The notes beneath the pieces are model-generated. The model searched no databases. It saw nothing but the letters and a program-made list of their open reading frames with translations, and had not been told where the DNA came from. Positions 1 to 4,698 of a DNA stretch of 6,882 bases are shown piece by piece. The first letter of the stretch is position 1. The number at the start of each line of letters is the position of its first letter. A program made the position numbers and the translations under genes. This DNA comes from Thermotogaceae bacterium (lineage in GTDB: Bacteria; Thermotogota; Thermotogae; Thermotogales; Thermotogaceae). Location of the stretch: positions 1 to 6,882 of the forward strand of contig JAGHBG010000108.1 of assembly GCA_021161105.1 (NCBI GenBank). Reading direction: 5' to 3'.

Positions 1-305
1 TATCTCATTTTTCCTTCCAAGTATGCTTCTATTGGTTCCATACCTGCAGAAGCTACCTCTATAAGCGTGTTTTCGGCAAGAGATACATAATCATAAGGAA
101 GGTTTCAGTACTTCTGGAATATCCTTTCTATCCATCTTCTATGCTTATCTTCTATTTTGGGATGTCTGAAGATATCGAATCTATCTACATACCATGAGTG
201 AGTCTTTACAAGCTTTACTCCGTTCATCCATGCCGCGAGAATCCAGCCTGCTCCTATGTACATTTCAGCATGGATGTATTTATGCCCCTCTGATCTTAGA
301 GATTT
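1..305 (-). pseudogene. Remnant of a YiiX/YebB-like (permuted NlpC/P60) protein, 5'-truncated, with an internal stop
   Basis: One minus-strand frame from 305 to the left edge reads as protein: GHKYIHAEMYIGAGW, then a stretch ending VDRFDIFRHP, then a TGA (105-107), then NLPYDYVSLAENTL. The order HAxxYIG, a strand pair, (D/V)xxR and a later PYDY matches the permuted NlpC/P60 family (YiiX/YebB-like), in which the His comes before the Cys; the Cys would lie beyond the left edge. The frame opens at a stop (306-308) inside the hicA 3' end and has no initiation codon before ATG 261-263, which is already past the expected catalytic His. The TGA sits where a Trp (TGG) would fit. Seen: coding-like frame, no start, one stop. 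Family assignment is by recall of the pattern. It could instead be an intact gene fragment affected by an assembly error, but the lost N-terminus argues for decay. Confidence 0.6.
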
Positions 306-526
306 TCAACTATTTGCTTGAATTCTTCTACTGATATGCCAATCTCACGCAGTATTTTTCTTATGAGCGTTTTTGGTAAATCTCTCGCATGAAATGGCAC
401 GGTAGTGTATCTTCCATCTGGGTGCCTGTAAAACACATGACTTCCTTTTTGTCTGATACGTACAAATCCCAAGTGAAATAATACTTTCTCCATAGTTTTT
501 GAATCAACTGTGGGAATGTAACTCAC
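296..526 (-). CDS. hicA: HicA-family mRNA interferase toxin (type II toxin-antitoxin)
   Basis: 76 residues with the whole HicA (YcfA-like) double-stranded RNA-binding fold. The core is LGFVRIRQKGSHVFYRHPDG, in which His30 of the GSH motif is the expected catalytic residue, followed by TVPFHARDLPKTLIRKILRE, the conserved strand and helix. HicA toxins cleave mRNA and are neutralised by HicB. The start is GTG 524-526; the hicB stop TAG shares its final G with this codon (TAGTG), so translation is coupled. The internal ATG at codon 12 would remove the first part of helix 1 and is less likely. Antitoxin-first order lets HicB be made before the toxin. The gene ends immediately before a decayed peptidase remnant. 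No inactivating change is visible, so the toxin looks functional. Confidence 0.93.
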   Translation of the reverse strand: MSYIPTVDSKTMEKVLFHLGFVRIRQKGSHVFYRHPDGRYTTVPFHARDLPKTLIRKILREIGISVEEFKQIVENL

Positions 527-741
527 TATTTCACCTCAATCATTTCAAGAGCAACGAATTCAGTGTTTTCTATCTCCTCTTTTGTTTCTTCTAACACCAG
601 CTCAAGCACTTCCTTCAAGTTTTTTCTTACTTCCTCTATCGTGTTCCCCACTGTATGAACTCCCGAAACATTTGGAACGATTCCGATGTATTGCTTTGTT
701 TCAGGGTCATATTCGATAATGGCTGTGAATGCTTTTTTCAT
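526..741 (-). CDS. hicB: HicB-family antitoxin (short form)
   Basis: 71 residues forming only the partial RNase H-like HicB domain: KAFTAIIEYDPETKQYIGIV, then PNVSGVHTVGNTIEEVRKNL, which matches the family pattern (v)PdlpGchtxGdTxeEAxxN, and a C-terminal helix. HicB binds and blocks HicA. The start chosen is ATG 739-741, preceded by AGAGAGGTGA at 6-9 bases; the in-frame GTG three codons upstream lies within that Shine-Dalgarno and is unlikely to be the start. The protein lacks the C-terminal ribbon-helix-helix or HTH domain present in longer HicB proteins, so direct autorepression is uncertain. It is coupled to hicA by a one-base stop/start overlap. A TATAAT and a dyad lie just upstream, suggesting its own promoter. 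Confidence 0.9.
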   Translation of the reverse strand: MKKAFTAIIEYDPETKQYIGIVPNVSGVHTVGNTIEEVRKNLKEVLELVLEETKEEIENTEFVALEMIEVK

Positions 742-758
742 AAAGTTCACCTCTCTTG

Positions 759-791
759 AGAATTTGCTGTTTACATTATATACAAAATTCT
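759..791. promoter_or_regulatory. Inverted repeat around the hicBA -10 box (candidate operator)
   Basis: AGAATTT (759-765) and AAATTCT (785-791) are perfect 7-base inverted arms with a 19-base spacer, and the TATAAT (775-780) lies between them. A repressor bound to both arms would occlude the promoter. AT-rich arms of this length can arise by chance, and no regulator is known. Confidence 0.3.
775..780 (-). promoter_or_regulatory. -10 box of a probable hicBA promoter
   Basis: A perfect TATAAT, preceded by TGTA, reads on the minus strand 34 bases before the hicB ATG, in the short gap after the corrected end of the peptidase gene. No good -35 is seen at 16-18 bases (best is ATGAAA), so the promoter is inferred mainly from the -10 box and its position. 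Confidence 0.5.
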
Positions 792-799
792 TCTAAATT

Positions 800-1356
800 T
801 CATTCATGTTCTATAACAACTTTCAGTGGTATGGTAAAGTAAGGGCTTTTTCCCCACATGTTGTGCAATACTCTATGTGAAACTGCATTGATCTCTACAC
901 CATCAGGATTTGTGGTAGCATCCCATACCAGATGTTATCATTTTCATCTATTTTATCGAAAATCACAACATGATCTATAACATCATCTTTGTCTGTATCA
1001 AAAAATATCAAATTCCCATGCTCAAGGGTTTCCCAGGTAGTAGGAGAGGAATTGTAATGGAATAAGGCATCGGCTGATACGTCATCTACCAAACGGTCTT
1101 CGTAAACAAACCACCTGTAACCAATTTGGTTGTAAAGATAGACTATTAACCCTGAACAATCAAAGCCTTCTTTGGGAGATTGCCCACCGAATTTGTAAGG
1201 AGTACCCTCAAGTTCTGGTAATATTTCGAACCATTTTTCAACTTCATCTTGCGAAAGTTTTTCTTGGTGCCAGTGCATCAGAATAGGATAGCAGGCGGAA
1301 ATCAACATTAATACAATAATAGCCACAACTATGACTAATATATTAATATTGTCCAC
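800..1356 (-). CDS. Membrane-anchored NlpC/P60 cysteine peptidase, frameshifted near its 3' end
   Basis: Likely cell-wall (peptidoglycan) endopeptidase. GTG 1354-1356 is preferred because AAAGGGG lies 7 bases upstream; an upstream TTG (1375-1377) has no such site. Numbering from this GTG: hydrophobic segment 5-24 ending LISAC, so either a signal anchor or a lipoprotein with lipid-modified Cys22; NlpC/P60 domain from about 50 with YKFGGQSPKEGFDCSGL (catalytic Cys67), EHGNLIFFD, and DHVVIF (His129). In the first frame the product ends after 153 residues with an unrelated tail. If one extra G is assumed at the GGG run 922-924, the frame continues as DATTNPDGVEINAVSHRVLH to the TGA at 800-802, giving about 185 residues. 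The restored DA (Asp146) aligns with the third catalytic position (the HA of IHA in relatives), so the shift removes the last active-site strand. This is either a real mutation or a homopolymer error. Confidence 0.83.
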
Positions 1357-1488
1357 CGTTATACCCCTTTCTTTCAAAACTCTGCTGTCATTGCGGCATT
1401 ATATGTTTGGTTGTCAATGAGCTATCTCGAAATGGGTTTTTTATAACTCATCCTGTTGCGCCGGGTGAAGAGAACTGCAATAAAAGTT
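1357..1488. other. Intergenic gap between DUF5131 gene and NlpC/P60 gene
   Basis: The gap holds the peptidase ribosome-binding site (1364-1370) and a minus-strand TATAAT at 1398-1403, 42 bases before the GTG start, which could be its -10 box. There is no matching -35 at normal spacing. No clear terminator hairpin follows the DUF5131 stop, so read-through from that gene is possible. Confidence 0.35.
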
Positions 1489-2214
1489 TTACAACCTTGA
1501 TAGAACAGGTGTTGGGTATTCGACCCAGGTTCTGCCATCAAGAACTCTTCCATTCTTTTTCCTGTCCAATCCACCCCATTGTTTGAAAAAGAAAGCAACA
1601 TTTTGCTTCTTGCACATATCCCTTATATGCCTTACCCATTCAGGTCTCATCGGTCGTGCACGAGGGCCGCTTTCTCCGCCAACTATCGCCCAGTCTATTC
1701 CTTCCAGATCAAGAGGTGGGATGTCACTCAACAGCGGTTCAAAAGAAATGAACCTCACTACTGCCGGGATGAACTTCAGGAGGTTTATTCTATAAACGTA
1801 TCTACAGTGTTCCACAGTAACCCCTATCCATATATTCGGAGCCCATGGCAGTTTCTCTGACAAATCTGCCAGCCGCTCTGCTCTCTTCGTAAGAACCTGA
1901 AAAATATGCCAGTGGGCTCGATTCATCACTCTAAACACCTTGAGAATAAAATCATCTGGTACTTTTTCGTGAAATAAATCTCCCATAGAAGCTATAAATA
2001 TTACTTTTGGCTTTTTCCATCTTAAGGGTTGATCTAACTTTTCCGGATGCAAAGTCAGTTTGAACCCGTTTTTATACTTTGGATTACCTATGCTTTGCAA
2101 ACGTTTTGCCAGCCTCTCAGCATAGCAATTTACACATCCCAAGCTTATTTTTGAGCACCCGGTAATAGGATTCCATGTTTCCACTCGCCTTTCTACCATC
2201 GAGGAAAAAGCCAC
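1489..2214 (-). CDS. DUF5131 (phage Gp37/Gp68 family) three-Cys-motif protein
   Basis: 241 residues, full length for the family. The N-terminus has WNPITGCSKISLGCVNCYAE with Cys20, Cys27 and Cys30 (CX6CX2C), the hallmark three-Cys motif, which resembles an iron-sulfur-binding site of radical-SAM-like proteins. Further conserved blocks follow: FIASMGDLFHE (73-83), QVLTKRAERL (106-115), IWIGVTVE (128-135), RFISFEPLL (154-162), WAIVGGESGPRARPM (175-189) and FFFKQWGG (208-215). The biochemical function of the family is not established; it occurs in phages and mobile regions, sometimes beside a three-Cys-motif partner (TcmP), which is absent here. GTG 2212-2214 is well supported: AGGAGGGG ends 5 bases upstream. 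First gene of the minus-strand run; weak promoter-like boxes (TTGAGC 2270-2275, TACAAT 2245-2250, 19-base spacing) lie upstream. No damage is seen. Confidence 0.93.
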   Translation of the reverse strand: MAFSSMVERRVETWNPITGCSKISLGCVNCYAERLAKRLQSIGNPKYKNGFKLTLHPEKLDQPLRWKKPKVIFIASMGDLFHEKVPDDFILKVFRVMNRAHWHIFQVLTKRAERLADLSEKLPWAPNIWIGVTVEHCRYVYRINLLKFIPAVVRFISFEPLLSDIPPLDLEGIDWAIVGGESGPRARPMRPEWVRHIRDMCKKQNVAFFFKQWGGLDRKKNGRVLDGRTWVEYPTPVLSRL

Positions 2215-2306
2215 GTTAGCCCCTCCTGTGTAAAATTCTACTACATTGTATTGCTCTCATTAAATAATGGCTCAAAATATGCAGAACCTTTTTTCTTTTT
2301 ATATGA

Positions 2307-2334
2307 TTGTTTTTCTTCTAAGTTAGAGTATAAT
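2307..2334 (+). promoter_or_regulatory. Candidate sigma-70-type promoter facing the decayed region
   Basis: TTGTTT at 2307-2312, a 16-base spacer and a perfect TATAAT at 2329-2334. The -35 is weak (3 of 6 consensus). No intact gene follows for about 770 bases, so it may be a relic promoter or drive an untranslated or very short transcript. Confidence 0.35.
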
Positions 2335-2520
2335 AATACTATCATATTGAATATCGTTTGATTGAAAACTTAAAGAAATACGAAAGATAAAGAGAACCAG
2401 ACAAAAATTGCAAAAGATGTTAATAAATTGAGTCGGGTGTCCTAAAAAAGAACTTCCACTCTGTTTCTATATTTAGCCATGTTGCAAAGCTTATGAAAAG
2501 AGTCAATAGGGGAATGTAAA

Positions 2521-2526
2521 GGAGGT
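2521..2526 (+). promoter_or_regulatory. Strong ribosome-binding site before a 21-codon ORF
   Basis: AAAGGAGGT (2518-2526) followed 5 bases later by ATG 2532-2534 is close to a perfect Shine-Dalgarno. The ORF it serves now stops after 21 codons (MLKRFETKKLINFVM... TGA 2595-2597), which suggests the start of a gene that has since been broken. Confidence 0.55.
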
Positions 2527-2531
2527 AGTTA

Positions 2532-3048
2532 ATGTTAAAAAGATTTGAAACGAAAAAATTGATAAATTTTGTGATGAGACCGCAGTATCTTTGTTGAAAA
2601 AATGTCAGAGAAGATTATCACTCATTAAAAACTGAAAAGGAATCCAGAATGAGGAAGTTATGAGTCTTAAAGAAAACACAAATGACTAAAAAAGTGGGTA
2701 TTTGCTTCGAGCATCAAAGTTAACTGTCTAAAATAACGAGAATTCCTCTTCTGCTTAAAAACTACCAGCTTTTCCTTATAGAATAACATAAGGGAGAATA
2801 CAAATCCGAATTTTCTGGTAACGCCCACACTTGAGGTTAAAGATGTTGGCCTTATCGTTATTATCATCATTTCTTTGTTAAAAAGTATTTATTTTGTCGA
2901 TTCTCAAATAATGTTGTTAAGTGAAAACGTTGAGAACCTCCTTATTATAGTCGGCCCAAACGCCTTCTTCGAAGTTAACAATAAAGTTGCAGAAATACAT
3001 GGAATAACCAACAGAAAACAATTCAGAAGTGGACAATCTATTATGTAA
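2532..3048 (+). pseudogene. Decayed gene, possibly ending in a LysM-like domain
   Basis: After the good start at 2532 the frame stops at 2595-2597, but another frame is protein-like from about 2549: NEKIDKFCDETAVSLLKKCQ, stop at 2633, then IQNEEVMSLKENTND, stop at 2687, then KSGYLLRASKLTV, stop at 2729. A third frame is open for 88 codons from 2782 to the TAA at 3046-3048 with no suitable start; it includes GLIVIIIISLLKSIYF and ends LLIIVGPNAFFEVNNKVAEI followed by HGITNRKQFRSGQSIM. That ending resembles the second half of a LysM module (xxNGITNPxxIxxGQxL). Seen: a start signal, then one trail of coding-like pieces broken by stops and two frameshifts. The LysM identity is a pattern match only. 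The pieces could also be chance open frames in AT-rich DNA. Confidence 0.4.
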
Positions 3049-3105
3049 AAAAGGCAATTTCATATTTCATAACCTGAAAAAATTTGAATGATTGGAGGTG
3101 AAAAA

Positions 3106-3891
3106 ATGCGAAAAAAGCTTTTATTCTTTTTCATTTTTATTTTTCCATTATCACTTTTTGCCTGGTTTCGTATTGGAATAGGGTACTCGCCTTTACCTCT
3201 CTCTATGTATTTGCATATCCCATCATACCAGTATTCTGGATATATAGTAGGCGACTACGGTGATTCTCTGGGTTTTTCTATAGACTATAAAGGTTATGAA
3301 AGCAAAGTTGCAGCCTCTTACTTCCTATATCTAAGCGTAGAAGTTCCTATGATATTTGATCTTGAAATCACCACCAATGCCTTTCAATGGTTGAATTCAG
3401 ATATGACATGCCTGTCCCTTGGTTACAGGGCTCTGTTTTTTAAAATACCGATTCTTTTGGGTTCCCAGCGCTCTAATAAAAACCCATGGATTTTTTATCC
3501 CAAGATAGGAGTAGTAGCAGATAATTTTAGTTACGATCCAGATGTCATAGACCTTAAAACTGACGGCACTACAACACGTGGCTCTAAATTCCTTTATATT
3601 TCTGGCAAAAAATACTACATTTCTGAACTCACAGCAATTTCTCCTACCGTCAAACACAATGCAACATATATCAGTTTAGGTGCAGAATTGCAAGCAAATT
3701 TAGTACATATAGAATTAATCTGGTTAATCTGGAGATATCATCAAATGTTTAAATATATACCAGGAGAAGTAAAATTTGACTCTGAAGAACCATCAACATT
3801 TAATGTATTGCGATTCATCGATAAAGATGATGTTACCATAAACGTTTTAAATCGATCGCTAATTTTTTTAACAGTTTCCATGGGTCTTTAA
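3106..3891 (+). CDS. Exported protein of unknown family, predicted beta-barrel or envelope protein
   Basis: 261 residues. ATG 3106-3108 is chosen because GGAGGTG lies 5 bases before it; an ATG 18 bases upstream lacks a site. The first 19 residues are a clear signal peptide (MRKK, then LLFFFIFIF, then PLSLFA, with cleavage before WF). The mature part is rich in aromatic residues with alternating polar and hydrophobic stretches and many short Gly or Asp turns, for example FRIGIGYSP, YIVGDYGDSLGFSIDYKG, YFLYLSVEVP, MTCLSLGYRALFF, TYISLGAELQANLVHIE and a final SLIFLTVSMGL. This is the look of an outer-envelope beta-barrel, as in the toga proteins of Thermotogota. I recognise no family and no catalytic motif. 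The gene stands alone: decayed DNA upstream, and a gap before the opposing THEP1 gene. A clear promoter was not found. Confidence 0.8.
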   Translation: MRKKLLFFFIFIFPLSLFAWFRIGIGYSPLPLSMYLHIPSYQYSGYIVGDYGDSLGFSIDYKGYESKVAASYFLYLSVEVPMIFDLEITTNAFQWLNSDMTCLSLGYRALFFKIPILLGSQRSNKNPWIFYPKIGVVADNFSYDPDVIDLKTDGTTTRGSKFLYISGKKYYISELTAISPTVKHNATYISLGAELQANLVHIELIWLIWRYHQMFKYIPGEVKFDSEEPSTFNVLRFIDKDDVTINVLNRSLIFLTVSMGL

Positions 3892-4107
3892 ATCGTATAG
3901 GCTGATGTTTATTAAGGACAGGGTTGAAGAGTAAGAAAGGGAAGAAAAAACAGTTCAAATATAAAACAATCAAGTTAAGTTTTTAAATCTTTTTTAAAAT
4001 CCTGTTTTCTGTAAATTTCTGCATCTGAACCGTATAGTTCAGCAACCAACTGTTAGTTTTTTACAAACGGTTTTCTTTCACTCGCAATTATTTGCTTGAA
4101 AATATAC
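3892..4107. other. Intergenic region between converging genes
   Basis: Lies between the 3' ends of the barrel-like gene and the THEP1 gene. It contains an all-A/T inverted pair (TTTTAAA 3981-3987, TTTAAAA 3993-3999) and a perfect 6-base stem (CTGAAC 4025-4030, GTTCAG 4037-4042), neither followed by a T run of terminator type. Its minus strand carries a vestigial coding frame, listed separately. Confidence 0.4.
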
Positions 4108-4115
4108 TCACTCAT
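3975..4115 (-). pseudogene. Small vestigial ORF overlapping the end of the THEP1 gene
   Basis: ATG 4113-4115 overlaps the THEP1 stop in another frame and reads MSEYIFKQIIASERKPFVKN to a TAA at 4053-4055. The same frame then continues QLVAELYGSDAEIYRKQ and DFKKDLKT to a TAA at 3975-3977. The second piece resembles the N-terminal lead of some galactokinase-family (GHMP) proteins (ELYGxDxEvxxxQ), but it is too short for assignment. One stop separates two protein-like pieces in one frame, so a decayed remnant of a gene once coupled to THEP1 is plausible. Chance is a real alternative. Confidence 0.3.
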
Positions 4116-4629
4116 TTCTTGATTTTCTCAGCACAGAAACTATTTTTTCGACTGCTTCGCCTTTTTTATCCCAGAACTGCCAGGCGTCGATCAGCAAAGC
4201 GGCTTTCTCCTTGACTTTTCTCACAAGGTAATGAAAGTTCTTTTCTGGCACAGTAACTATGAAGATTTTGTTCATGTTCAGTATATCTCCTACCATTTTT
4301 TTAAATTCACCTGAAAGCATCTCCATTTTCCCAATTTCGTCGATATAAACAAGATTTTCGTTTTTCATTTCCGATGTTAATTTCTTTACTACCTTACTCT
4401 CAAAATCTTCAACAAATACTGTGTATTTGCCAACCTTTTTTCTTCCTTCGGCTCCCGCTTTTGCCAGCCACACTTTGTTTCCCCAGGATGTAACAGCAAC
4501 AAAACCTATTCTTTTTCCTTTATCTCTAACTTCTTCCGTATAAAACCCTGTTCCCCCTATCCTTTCAATCAATCTTTTTATTAAACTTGTCTTTCCACTC
4601 CCCGGTTTTCCTGTTATTGCTATTATCAT
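4108..4629 (-). CDS. Nucleoside-triphosphatase, THEP1 family
   Basis: 173 residues, the normal length of the family first described from Thermotoga and Aquifex. Walker A GKPGSGKT (7-14) sits right at the N-terminus; GGTGFYTEEVRDKGKRIGF (25-43) is the family's signature block; Walker B is NLVYIDEIGKMEM (92-104), with Asp97 and Glu98. The C-terminal half, IFIVTVPEKN and later, matches the usual end. THEP1 proteins hydrolyse NTPs in vitro and resemble adenylate kinase-like and AAA-type ATPases; the cellular role is unclear. It is cytosolic, with no signal peptide. The start ATG 4627-4629 has GGTGAGGTGG about 6 bases upstream. It is divergent from the exported-protein pair on the right, 69 bases away, and no other gene is co-transcribed except a possible remnant at its 3' end. 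Confidence 0.94.
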   Translation of the reverse strand: MIIAITGKPGSGKTSLIKRLIERIGGTGFYTEEVRDKGKRIGFVAVTSWGNKVWLAKAGAEGRKKVGKYTVFVEDFESKVVKKLTSEMKNENLVYIDEIGKMEMLSGEFKKMVGDILNMNKIFIVTVPEKNFHYLVRKVKEKAALLIDAWQFWDKKGEAVEKIVSVLRKSRNE

Positions 4630-4647
4630 AATCTACCACCTCACCTT

Positions 4648-4675
4648 TTGATTGAGCTTTATAAGATAGTATACT
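4648..4675 (+). promoter_or_regulatory. Promoter of the exported-protein pair
   Basis: TTGATT (4648-4653), a 16-base spacer and TATACT (4670-4675) form a good sigma-70-type promoter, with a transcription start expected near 4682 and a very short leader before the Shine-Dalgarno at 4686-4692. The -10 lies in a perfect palindrome AGTATACT (4668-4675). This placement means the in-frame TTG at 4648 is the -35 box and not the gene's start. Confidence 0.6.
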
Positions 4676-4698
4676 TTAAATCGATGGGGGTGAGGCTG

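Larger units (their letters stand above)
2215..2531. other. Gene-free stretch, AT-rich, with outward promoter-like boxes
   Basis: No supportable gene on either strand. On the minus side it holds the ribosome-binding site and weak promoter boxes of the DUF5131 gene. On the plus side TTGTTT (2307-2312) and TATAAT (2329-2334), 16 bases apart, form a fair promoter pointing into the decayed gene to the right. A short plus-strand run, EYRLIENLKKYER then stop, around 2350-2390 looks protein-like but is too short to call. GGGTGTCCTAAAA near 2435 looks like an insertion-sequence end but no partner end was found. Confidence 0.45.

Noticed and set aside
1398..1417. TTGACA and TATAAT on the minus strand as a full promoter
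   Set aside because: Only 8 bases separate the two boxes, far too few for sigma-70; at most the TATAAT is used.
1579..1860. Plus-strand open frames of 70-93 codons opposite the DUF5131 gene
   Set aside because: They lie antisense to a well-conserved gene, lack ribosome-binding sites and have no family-like composition.
2433..2450. GGGTGTCCTAAAA as an insertion-sequence end
   Set aside because: No matching inverted end, target duplication or transposase remnant was found in the window; a TGTCCTTAA on the opposite strand near 3915 does not extend.
2667..2870. Minus-strand 67-codon frame in the decayed region
   Set aside because: No Shine-Dalgarno and no recognisable domain; it runs opposite the plus-strand coding-like trail, so it is more likely a chance frame.
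3397..3657. Minus-strand 86-codon frame
   Set aside because: Antisense to the intact signal-peptide gene, without start signals.
4025..4042. CTGAAC-CGTATA-GTTCAG hairpin as a rho-independent terminator
   Set aside because: The stem is only 6 bases, not GC-rich, and no T run follows directly on either strand.
4648..4698. Extending the exported protein to the TTG at 4648
   Set aside because: This TTG is the -35 box of a good promoter, the extra 17 residues precede the signal peptide, and GTG 4699 has a proper Shine-Dalgarno.
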